This document shows positions 1-6,861 of a DNA stretch of 43,847 bases, in pieces (position 1 is the stretch's first letter; every line of letters begins with the position of its first letter). Origin of the DNA: Psychrobacter sp. 4Dc. Lineage in GTDB: Bacteria; Pseudomonadota; Gammaproteobacteria; Pseudomonadales; Moraxellaceae. The DNA lies in assembly GCF_002836715.1 (NCBI RefSeq), contig NZ_PJAT01000091.1, forward strand, positions 1 through 43,847, read 5' to 3'. The notes beneath the pieces are model-generated. The model made no database searches, had not been told where the DNA came from, and saw nothing but the letters and a program-made list of their open reading frames with translations. A program made the position numbers and the translations under genes.

Positions 1-91
1 TTAAAACTATTTCTCTATTATTTGTATAATTAATTGATTACAACGTATCATTTCATTTTTCAAAACTATAAAATGACTGACTCTTAGCCTT

Positions 92-907
92 CTAACGTGG
101 CATCGGACGAATAGTAAGAATTTGCTCACTACGACCAAAAGGCCCATGTATATCGTGCAATACCGCACTTGTCAATCCGATACCGTCGTCGCCATATTGT
201 TGTACAGCCTCGATACCCAGCCAGCGACCTTTTGGCGAGCGATGCATATGGATTTGCAAATCAGTATTGGGAAACATCCATTCTAACTTAGACAAACCAA
301 GACCCAATCTTGGTACAACACCATTGGCAGTATCGACCATACCTAACAGATGCACCAAATCATCAGTCGGCTCGCCTTCTATCATGTCGAGATCATTGGT
401 AATCCATACCATACCGCGACCAGAACGGCGGTCTTCTGTCGCTACTAGACGTACGCTTTCAATAAAACCGCCCGGCCAGCCTTTCATACCTTCCCAAACT
501 GGCAACTCTTCAGGTTTGTATTCTGCTGGTTGATCTTCAAGTCCGGCAATCTCGCTGGTATTTTGAGTAATCAGTCGCCATGCTCTTGCAATGATGGCGT
601 CACGGCCACGGCTACTCATGACCGCTTCTACCAGCTCAATAGTCTTGCCTGGTCGGATACAGCGAGTAGTAATAGTAAAATCGTCAAGCGGTATTAACCC
701 CAAGATATCAAGGCTCACACGTGCGATACGGGTGTTAGGCTGCGGCGCAAAGCTGTTGATCTCGGCTGTTAATAGGCCTGTTGCTGGCGCCATGTGCTGC
801 TCATGCTCATTCCAAGCACCTTGAGCATGCTTGGTTGGCTGATAATGCGCCACACTGACACCGTCTTCTTGTAATTCTCGTTTGATAAATTTGTAATAAG
901 CAGTCAT
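92..907 (-). CDS. Thioesterase-fold (TesB/4HBT_3-like) protein
   Basis: A 271-residue soluble protein that resembles the acyl-CoA thioesterase-like (double hotdog, 4HBT_3) superfamily. The N-terminal half has the family-like pattern GAWNEHEQHMAPATGLLTAE, followed by a strand-rich stretch (RIARVSLDILGLIPLDDFTI) as in TesB-like double-hotdog proteins. The C-terminal half repeats the fold, with GLGLSKLEWMFPNTDL and a final segment GIGLTSAVLHDIHGPFGRSE. The natural substrate cannot be read from the sequence. The start is supported by a GAGAGAA ribosome-binding site about 8 bases upstream. It lies 63 bp downstream of a small membrane-protein gene that itself follows ispH on the same strand, so the three may be co-transcribed. 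The fold is fairly sure. Thioesterase activity is inferred. Confidence 0.75.
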   Translation of the reverse strand: MTAYYKFIKRELQEDGVSVAHYQPTKHAQGAWNEHEQHMAPATGLLTAEINSFAPQPNTRIARVSLDILGLIPLDDFTITTRCIRPGKTIELVEAVMSSRGRDAIIARAWRLITQNTSEIAGLEDQPAEYKPEELPVWEGMKGWPGGFIESVRLVATEDRRSGRGMVWITNDLDMIEGEPTDDLVHLLGMVDTANGVVPRLGLGLSKLEWMFPNTDLQIHMHRSPKGRWLGIEAVQQYGDDGIGLTSAVLHDIHGPFGRSEQILTIRPMPR

Positions 908-970
908 AGCTATTCTCTCTTTCCTATATTTGGCACTTTCACCTGTATTTTTTATTTATGCTTGTACTTT

Positions 971-1219
971 CTATTTATGGATAAGCTCTTGTTTTCTTAG
1001 CGTGAGAATACGGCGAGCTTTTTGTAAGAAGAATAATAAACAGATCATAACTACTGCGAGCATCGCGTAGAAAAAGCTTTTTTCTGCCATAAACTTCATG
1101 ATATTCATAAACAATACGAAAACCACTGCTGCCATCACTAGCATATTGAGTTTTAGTTGCTTGTTGACTTCAGCGAGCGTGGCCTCTGCCAATACAAATC
1201 TGGCTTTTGGTTCTTTCAT
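971..1219 (-). CDS. Small two-helix membrane protein of unknown function
   Basis: An 82-residue protein I do not recognise. Residues 1-22 are polar and probably helical. Two hydrophobic segments follow, roughly residues 25-42 (NMLVMAAVVFVLFMNIMKF) and 49-66 (FFYAMLAVVMICLLFFL), and the tail is basic (KARRILTLRKQ). It is therefore probably an inner-membrane hairpin with a positive cytoplasmic end. An AAGG ribosome-binding site sits close upstream of the ATG. The gene lies 53 bp after ispH and 63 bp before the thioesterase-like gene, all on the same strand, which supports it being real. There is no hint of function beyond membrane location. Confidence 0.7.
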   Translation of the reverse strand: MKEPKARFVLAEATLAEVNKQLKLNMLVMAAVVFVLFMNIMKFMAEKSFFYAMLAVVMICLLFFLQKARRILTLRKQELIHK

Positions 1220-1272
1220 GCGACCTTATCCATATCAATGATGGTTCATACAAATACAAACACGAATATTAG

Positions 1273-2229
1273 TTACTTACCAACCTGAGTAACAGGTATC
1301 CGCAACGCTTTCGGCAAACTAAACGTCACATTTTCTTCAATACCAGATAGCTCACTAGGTAGATCGCCACCCCAGTCTTGCAACTGTTGCAATACTTCTT
1401 GGATTAATACTTCGGGCGCAGATGCACCAGCGGTCACGCCTATACTCTGCACGCCATCTAACCAACGCTTGTCCATCTCACTGGCATTATCGATTAAATA
1501 CGCTCGGCAATTCATACGCTCGGCAAGCTCTCGCAAGCGATTAGAGTTTGATGAGTTTGGTGAACCAACTACCAAGACTACTTCACAGCGACTGGCCAAA
1601 TCTTTTACCGCATCTTGGCGGTTTTGAGTGGCGTAGCAAATGTCGTCTTTGCGAGGGCCTTGGATACTAGGAAATTTTTCACGCAGCGCATCGATGACTC
1701 GCGCAGTATCATCCATCGACAAAGTTGTCTGAGTCACAAATGCCAAACGTTTGGCATCTTGTACAGTCAGTGCGGCCACATCACCTTCATCTTCGACCAG
1801 ATGAATCTGCCCACCATGGCGACGATTAAAGCGCCCCATAGTACCTTCGACTTCCGGATGTCCTGCATGTCCTATCAACACGGCATCCATCCCATCTTGC
1901 GCAAACTTTGCCACTTCGATATGTACTTTAGTCACTAACGGGCATGTTGCATCAAACACCGTCAAATCACGACGCTCAGCCTCATCTTCAACTGCTTTAG
2001 ACACGCCGTGAGCAGAAAAGATAACAACAGATCCATCTGGTACTTCGTGAAGCTCTTCAACAAACACCGCACCACGATTGGCCAAGTCTGACACCACAAA
2101 CTTATTATGCACAACTTCATGACGGACATAAATAGGCGGCTCGAAACGTGTCAATGCTTCATTAACAATCGCAATTGCACGGTCCACACCAGCACAAAAT
2201 CCACGGGGATTGGCAAGATAAATTTGCAT
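1273..2229 (-). CDS. ispH: 4-hydroxy-3-methylbut-2-enyl diphosphate reductase
   Basis: IspH (LytB) catalyses the last step of the MEP isoprenoid pathway, reducing HMBPP to IPP and DMAPP with an iron-sulfur cluster in the cytoplasm. The start chosen is the ATG giving [19 protein letters not shown], the canonical N-terminus. It is preceded by an AGG-containing site, whereas an ATG five codons upstream lacks one. The 318-residue length is typical. The three cluster cysteines are visible at Cys12 (GFCAGV), in [11 protein letters not shown] and in [11 protein letters not shown]. The substrate-binding [10 protein letters not shown] and the E in the HxxxE-type segments are present. It heads a minus-strand group with a small membrane protein and a thioesterase-like gene, and is divergent from gmk. 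Confidence 0.97.
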   Translation of the reverse strand: MQIYLANPRGFCAGVDRAIAIVNEALTRFEPPIYVRHEVVHNKFVVSDLANRGAVFVEELHEVPDGSVVIFSAHGVSKAVEDEAERRDLTVFDATCPLVTKVHIEVAKFAQDGMDAVLIGHAGHPEVEGTMGRFNRRHGGQIHLVEDEGDVAALTVQDAKRLAFVTQTTLSMDDTARVIDALREKFPSIQGPRKDDICYATQNRQDAVKDLASRCEVVLVVGSPNSSNSNRLRELAERMNCRAYLIDNASEMDKRWLDGVQSIGVTAGASAPEVLIQEVLQQLQDWGGDLPSELSGIEENVTFSLPKALRIPVTQVGK

Positions 2230-2602
2230 AAAAAGGCCTATCATTGGATAATTTATAGTTAAAACGTATTTTTGAATTTTTTATTCAAAAGTTAAGGCGA
2301 AATCAATGCTCTACTTTAGCATAATTTGCTTTTATCGCTCTCTAAAATAGCTGTCTGCTCATAGCAATATTTTATGGGCAAATCTCAGCATGCTTACGAC
2401 ATATTGCAAAACCAGCTTTAACTTGTATAAAAGCAGTTTATAATAATGCATCTATTATAATTTCTATCGCCATACATGATGGCGTTTTTTATTTTTTCCA
2501 GTCTTTGTTTTTGACTGAGGCACTGCTTAACTTTTTATCAACACGCATTTATTACAATACATTTTACGAGTTACTAAGACACCTTCTATTAGGATAAATT
2601 GT
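2230..2602. other. Divergent ispH-gmk intergenic region
   Basis: This 373-bp AT-rich region must hold promoters for both ispH (minus) and gmk (plus). On the plus strand two TATAAT boxes lie at 2439-2444 and 2456-2461, just upstream of a terminator-like hairpin (2468-2490). Downstream of that hairpin, TTGACT (2511-2516) is 17 bp from TTTATC (2534-2539), a plausible gmk promoter with a good -35 and a weak -10. I see no gene in the region. Confidence 0.5.
2468..2490 (+). terminator. Intrinsic-terminator-like hairpin upstream of gmk
   Basis: A 6-bp stem (CGCCAT / ATGGCG) with a 5-base loop is followed directly by six T and then a further T-rich run, so it is oriented as a plus-strand terminator. 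No plus-strand gene lies upstream, because ispH is divergent. It could end a short transcript starting at the TATAAT boxes at 2439-2461, act as an attenuator for gmk, or be fortuitous. Confidence 0.5.
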
Positions 2603-3229
2603 ATGACAGGTTCATTATTCATCGTTACTGCCGCTTCAGGTACTGGCAAGACCTCACTGGTTAAGCAATTGCTTGCGACCACCAATGACTTGACTGTCAG
2701 CGTCTCACATACGACTCGCGCACCACGCCCAGGCGAGATTGACGGACAGCACTATCATTTCACAGATACCGATAGTTTTACCAATGGTATTAATGCGGGT
2801 CTATTTCTAGAGCATGCTGAAGTATTTGGTAATTATTATGGCACATCAGAGGAAAGTGTCCGTACTCAGCTAGCGGCGGGTATCGACGTTATTTTGGAGA
2901 TTGACTGGCAAGGCGCGACGCAAATCAGAAATATCTTTCCCGATGCCGTTATGGTTTTTATTCTACCACCTAGCATTGCGACATTACGTCAACGTCTCTC
3001 AACCCGCGCGCAGGATTCTGTAGAAGTTATAGAGCGCCGTCTAGCTGGGGCGGTCACCGAAATGGCACAATATGTGAATGCTGACTATGTAGTGATCAAT
3101 GATAATTTTGATGTAGCCTTAGCTGAGCTAAAAGCTATTATCGTGGCCGACAGGCAGACACTTAGCCGTCAGCAGCAGCGCTATCATCGTACGATTAGCA
3201 ACTTGCTAAACGCTCAGGTAGAAGAGTAA
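2603..3229 (+). CDS. gmk: Guanylate kinase
   Basis: Guanylate kinase phosphorylates GMP to GDP with ATP in the cytoplasm, feeding GTP, dGTP and (p)ppGpp pools. The 208-residue length is typical. The P-loop is at residues 10-18 (AASGTGKTS), with Thr in place of the more usual Ser-Ser. The GMP-binding segments [21 protein letters not shown] and [13 protein letters not shown] are canonical, as is [12 protein letters not shown]. The lid region carries RLSTRAQDS and RRLAGA. The ATG has an AGGA site nine bases upstream. It is the first gene of the plus-strand row gmk, rpoZ, spoT, ridA, an order common in gammaproteobacteria. Confidence 0.97.
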   Translation: MTGSLFIVTAASGTGKTSLVKQLLATTNDLTVSVSHTTRAPRPGEIDGQHYHFTDTDSFTNGINAGLFLEHAEVFGNYYGTSEESVRTQLAAGIDVILEIDWQGATQIRNIFPDAVMVFILPPSIATLRQRLSTRAQDSVEVIERRLAGAVTEMAQYVNADYVVINDNFDVALAELKAIIVADRQTLSRQQQRYHRTISNLLNAQVEE

Positions 3230-3293
3230 ACTAAGCACAAGCAGCTAATCTCGTAAGTAGATATAAAAAGCAACTACGCGACTTGGCAAAAAA

Positions 3294-3302
3294 TGCTATA
3301 AT
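3294..3302 (+). promoter_or_regulatory. Extended -10 promoter candidate for rpoZ
   Basis: TGCTATAAT is an extended -10 element (TGN-TATAAT), about 90 bp upstream of the rpoZ start and 65 bp downstream of the gmk stop. No good -35 is present at 17 bp, as expected for extended -10 promoters. It would allow rpoZ to be transcribed independently of gmk. Confidence 0.4.
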
Positions 3303-3393
3303 ATTTAGCTATCCCCCTTTATATTTTTGATATTATTTTTATTGAGTGGCGGGCAAGGTCCGTTACTAATAAAAACAACCGAGGTAGCTATTT

Positions 3394-3654
3394 ATGGCAC
3401 GAGTGACGATTGAAGATTGTTTGGATAATGTTGATAATCGCTTTGAGCTAATTTTGGTCGCAAGCAAACGCGCCCGTCAATTGGCCAAAGGTATTGCCGA
3501 GCCGTTGGTTGACGTTGATAACGACAAGCCTACAGTATTGGCACTACGTGAAATTGCCGCTGGCAAAATCACACGCGACATCCTAAATCAGCCAGAGCAT
3601 AATTTTGCTACTAGCTCATTAGATTTAGCACTGTCAGGCGACCACAGCTTCTAA
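3394..3654 (+). CDS. rpoZ: RNA polymerase omega subunit
   Basis: The 86-residue omega subunit helps assemble and stabilise RNA polymerase through beta-prime, and in E. coli forms part of a (p)ppGpp-binding site. The N-terminus [20 protein letters not shown] and the following [12 protein letters not shown] are the conserved omega signature. [16 protein letters not shown] continues the fold. A GAGG site lies upstream of the ATG. Its position between gmk and spoT is the standard arrangement, linking guanine nucleotides, RNA polymerase and alarmone turnover. A strong terminator follows at 3735-3759. Confidence 0.97.
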   Translation: MARVTIEDCLDNVDNRFELILVASKRARQLAKGIAEPLVDVDNDKPTVLALREIAAGKITRDILNQPEHNFATSSLDLALSGDHSF

Positions 3655-3993
3655 TAAGCTGTTTTGATAAGATGTATTTTATAAAGCCAATCGTGTTTTT
3701 ATAAAATAAATACATATCTTGATCAACTATAGAGACCACAGCATAGGCTGTGGTTTTTTGGTTGTAATAATAATGTATTGGCTATTTTGGTCACCATTTA
3801 TCCCCCAAATAGACCACTTAGTGAAATTTTTTCATCGCCCACACGCTTATCAGTTGACATTGAAAGCGATTTGCGATTAATTAGAGAATGGCGTACTCAT
3901 CCTTAAGTTTTGTATGGTAGGTCATTATTTAGCCTCCATTTGCTTCGGTAAGTGGCCCAACAAGTAGGTCATGGAAAATAGGATCATCATTTT
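3655..3993. other. rpoZ-spoT intergenic region
   Basis: 339 bp without a credible gene. It contains an imperfect AT-rich inverted repeat (about 3668-3720), the rpoZ terminator (3735-3759), and then about 230 bp of leader before spoT. I could not pick out a convincing -35/-10 pair there. Confidence 0.5.
3735..3759 (+). terminator. Intrinsic terminator after rpoZ
   Basis: A perfect 8-bp stem (ACCACAGC / GCTGTGGT) with a 4-base loop is followed by a run of six T. It lies 80 bp after the rpoZ stop and 234 bp before spoT, so spoT probably has its own promoter in the rest of the 3655-3993 gap. That gap also holds an imperfect AT-rich inverted repeat at about 3668-3720. Confidence 0.85.
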
Positions 3994-6192
3994 ATGAGTC
4001 AAACCCTACCCAAACTCAGTCATCACCTCGTCGATGATGCTCAATATAATTTACTACGTTCGGTAGGTTATCTCACTGCTGCTGAGCGCCGTGATATTGT
4101 TGATGCTTGTGAGTTCGGAGATATTGCGCACATTAAAGACAAGCGCAAATCAGGGGAACCTTATATCACGCATCCAATCGCTGTCGCTGAGATACTAGCG
4201 GGCTTTCGCTTAGATCGAGATACCATCATTGCAGCAATCCTGCATGATACGGTCGAAGACACCGAAGTTAGTGATGAGCAAATCAAGCAGCGTTATGGTG
4301 AAACTGTATCAAGATTGGTCGATGGTGTGACCAAGCTAAAGTCCTCTTCACATAACAAGCAGCAAAATAAAGCGGCCACCTTTCATAAGATTTTAACCGC
4401 CACTCTCGCTGACCCGCGTGTACTTATTATCAAGCTTGCTGACCGTCTACATAATATGTCTACGCTTGACGCAGTACGTCCTGAAAAACAGCGCACTACA
4501 GCTCAAGAGACCTTGGATTTTTATGTGCCATTTGCACGATTAATGGGTCTGAATGATATTGCTGACTATATCGAAGTATTGTGTTATCGCAATTTAGACT
4601 CTGATATGTACAACAAGCTGTCCGATAAACTGCTACAGCATGGGCTTGGACGTAACTTTCAAAGAGAGTCCATTCATCGTTATTTGAGTATCGTGCTAAA
4701 CAACTTGGATCTCAATGGTCTGGTCAAAGTCTTAGACAATCGTGTGGTCATATATCGTCAGTTTTTCCGCAATCGCGGTGAGATTAATGCGCTACTGCGT
4801 CACTACGCGTTTGAAATCGTCCTTGATAATATCGAAGCCTGTGACAAACTGGCCTATTATCTAATCAAAAAATATCAGATTGATGATACCCATATTGCGG
4901 ATAATATTCGTCGTCCGCTGCCAGGTGGTAACCAATCCCTCACCCTCATCTATGAGCGTGATAATGACGTGGTAAAGGTCACTATATTGACTAAGCAAAT
5001 GCAAAGCGCTGCGAGACTTGGTGTCATCGGGGCAGAGCACGCATCTGATGTGAGTCAATCGGTTATCCAAGCGTCATTGCGCAACATGAAAGATTTGGTC
5101 GACGAAGACAATCTGAATGAAAACAGTCCTGATTTCTCAGCGGCAGTCTCTACCATTAATGAGCTGATGGATTATCTGCACTCTAGTAAAATCATTTGTT
5201 ATAGCCCTCAAGGGCGTGCTTACGAGCTTCCACAGGGTGCAACGGCGCTAGATTTTGCCTACGCGGTCGGGCCTATGATTGGTAACGTTGCCGTTGGTGC
5301 AAATATCGATGGTAAAGCTGCAAAGCTCGGTACCGTGGTAAAAAATGGACAGTCCGTTGAGATAGAAGTGAACAGCCACTCAGAACCAAAAGCTGAGTGG
5401 TTGGGATTTGTAGTGACTAACAAAGCCCGTGAAGAGATTTTACGTTGGTTTAAAGATCTGTCTGTCGCTGATAAACAACACCATGGCAGGCAAGCATTAG
5501 ATCGTGCGCTCAGAACGCATCAGAAAAGTTTTGATGATTTGACAGATGCTGATTGGAAAGACCTGACTGAATGGCGCGGTCTGACAGAAAAAGATGCGTT
5601 ATTTGAACAAATAAGCTCAGGTACGCTACTTCCTCAGCTAGTCGTGACACGTTTATTTAGCGATGAGCTGAGCGATCTACAGGCAAAAGTACATAGCGAC
5701 GACATGACCCAACCGCAACAGCTGATCGCTAATGCTGCTGGCGTCGAGCTTGATTTTGCCAATTGCTGTCATCCGATATATGGCGATCCTATCGTAGGGC
5801 ATTTATCGCGTCATGGTTTGGTCGTTCATCGACATAAGTGTTTCTCACTGGACGATATCCGCAAAGACAATCCTTATCAGGTGATCCAATTACGTTGGCG
5901 CAATGACAATGCAGTCAAACAAGGCGACATCGGTGAGCACGATCTAAAAAACAGCGGTAAGATTCGTTTTCCTGCTTATTTAAAGCTCTCAATTGCGCTT
6001 AGTGACGAGCAAATTAGTGAAGTTATTTATCACTTACGCCAGCTCAATATGGGGGTTGAAACCGTTGATGTTCGCAATACTGATACCATCATTCATATCG
6101 TGGTACGTAGTCGCAACCATTTAGCACAGGGTATCCGTGAACTACGCTCGCTGCTAGGTTTCCCTAACATTATACGGTTATATCAATTATAA
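3994..6192 (+). CDS. spoT: RelA/SpoT-family (p)ppGpp hydrolase with degenerate synthetase domain
   Basis: A 732-residue long RSH protein. The N-terminal HD hydrolase looks intact: His60 (YITHP), His84-Asp85 with EDT (ILHDTVEDT) and Asp150 (KLADRLHNMSTL). The synthetase region (about 225-355) is strongly degenerate. The usual GYQSLHT is GNQSLTL near residue 312. The usual EVQIRT is KVTILT (328-333), losing the catalytic Glu and the Arg. The RxKSxYSI loop and the YDxRAIR segment are not recognisable. A TGS domain follows (about 400-462, ALDFAYAVG, with the conserved His after AYAV replaced by Gly), then the zinc-finger-like region with Cys591-Cys592, and a C-terminal ACT domain (about 655-732). 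It is known that SpoT of the related Acinetobacter is a monofunctional hydrolase. By analogy this protein probably only degrades (p)ppGpp, leaving synthesis to a separate RelA. Confidence 0.93.
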   Translation: MSQTLPKLSHHLVDDAQYNLLRSVGYLTAAERRDIVDACEFGDIAHIKDKRKSGEPYITHPIAVAEILAGFRLDRDTIIAAILHDTVEDTEVSDEQIKQRYGETVSRLVDGVTKLKSSSHNKQQNKAATFHKILTATLADPRVLIIKLADRLHNMSTLDAVRPEKQRTTAQETLDFYVPFARLMGLNDIADYIEVLCYRNLDSDMYNKLSDKLLQHGLGRNFQRESIHRYLSIVLNNLDLNGLVKVLDNRVVIYRQFFRNRGEINALLRHYAFEIVLDNIEACDKLAYYLIKKYQIDDTHIADNIRRPLPGGNQSLTLIYERDNDVVKVTILTKQMQSAARLGVIGAEHASDVSQSVIQASLRNMKDLVDEDNLNENSPDFSAAVSTINELMDYLHSSKIICYSPQGRAYELPQGATALDFAYAVGPMIGNVAVGANIDGKAAKLGTVVKNGQSVEIEVNSHSEPKAEWLGFVVTNKAREEILRWFKDLSVADKQHHGRQALDRALRTHQKSFDDLTDADWKDLTEWRGLTEKDALFEQISSGTLLPQLVVTRLFSDELSDLQAKVHSDDMTQPQQLIANAAGVELDFANCCHPIYGDPIVGHLSRHGLVVHRHKCFSLDDIRKDNPYQVIQLRWRNDNAVKQGDIGEHDLKNSGKIRFPAYLKLSIALSDEQISEVIYHLRQLNMGVETVDVRNTDTIIHIVVRSRNHLAQGIRELRSLLGFPNIIRLYQL

Positions 6193-6207
6193 TAAGCGCA
6201 TTTGCTG

Positions 6208-6239
6208 ATTTGCATCACTGATATAGTCGTGATGCAAAT
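6208..6239. repeat. Perfect hairpin between spoT and ridA
   Basis: An 11-bp perfect inverted repeat (ATTTGCATCAC / GTGATGCAAAT) with a 10-base loop lies 16 bp after the spoT stop. It has no T-run on either side, so it is not a standard intrinsic terminator. It could be an RNA stability or processing element or a protein-binding site. Confidence 0.5.
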
Positions 6240-6305
6240 AGCTAAAATAGAACTGCTATTCTAGTAGCCATGAATCACTCACATAAAATATAAAAGGGAT
6301 ATCCC

Positions 6306-6686
6306 ATGACTCGTCAAACCATCCAAACTGATAAAGCACCTGCAGCGGTCGGCACCTATTCACAAGCCGTAAAAGTCGGCAATACTGTCTATATCTCAGG
6401 TCAGCTGGGTTTTGATCCTGACACGATGGAACTAAGAGAAGGTTTTAAAGCACAAGCTGAGCAAGTATTTGAAAACATTAAAGCTATCTGTGAAGCAGCT
6501 GGTGGCAGTCTAAATGACGTGGTCAAATTCAATGTATCTTTGACTGACTTGAGTGATTTTGCTGTCTTGAATGAAGTGTTTGTCGCCAATCTAAGCGAGC
6601 CATATCCTGCCCGCGCTGCCGTCCAAGTAGCTGCCTTGCCTAAAGGTGGCGTGGTAGAAATTGAGTCTATTCTTTATATCGAATAA
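6306..6686 (+). CDS. ridA: RidA-family reactive enamine/imine deaminase
   Basis: A 126-residue member of the RidA (YjgF/YER057c/UK114) family, which hydrolyses reactive enamine and imine intermediates released by PLP enzymes such as threonine dehydratase. The signatures are AVGTYSQAVKVGNTVYISGQ, DVVKFNVSLTDLSDFAVLNE, and the C-terminal ARAAVQVAALPKGGVVEIE, where the Arg of PARAAV is the substrate-binding residue and the Glu of EIE completes the site. A good AGGG site lies just upstream of the ATG. It follows spoT by 113 bp, as in other Moraxellaceae. The family is certain; the precise subclass (RidA versus Rid1-7) is slightly less so. Confidence 0.92.
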   Translation: MTRQTIQTDKAPAAVGTYSQAVKVGNTVYISGQLGFDPDTMELREGFKAQAEQVFENIKAICEAAGGSLNDVVKFNVSLTDLSDFAVLNEVFVANLSEPYPARAAVQVAALPKGGVVEIESILYIE

Positions 6687-6705
6687 GATGATATTTGATG
6701 CTTAA

Positions 6706-6747
6706 TATTAGGTGCTCATTATTAAGCGCTCATTATTAAGTGCTCAT
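6706..6747. repeat. Three 14-bp tandem repeats
   Basis: Three adjacent copies of the unit TATTAAGYGCTCAT occur at 6706-6719, 6720-6733 and 6734-6747, with single-base differences (the first copy has GG for AG). They lie between ridA and priA. The 14-bp period excludes coding repeats. The role is unknown. Confidence 0.75.
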
Positions 6748-6775
6748 TTTAGCAACAGCCTATAAGTCATATCAC

Positions 6776-6804
6776 AATAAGCTTAGCATCATGCTAAGCT
6801 TATT
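6776..6804. repeat. Perfect 14-bp inverted repeat upstream of priA
   Basis: AATAAGCTTAGCAT and its exact reverse complement are separated by a single base, giving a long hairpin. It ends 57 bp before the priA start. There is no clear T-run on either strand, so its assignment as a ridA terminator is uncertain. It could also act in the priA leader. Confidence 0.6.
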
Positions 6805-6861
6805 GGTCTCCGTTCTATTATTCTGATCTCATATTCACCTAATAAGACTGCGAAGCCGTTT

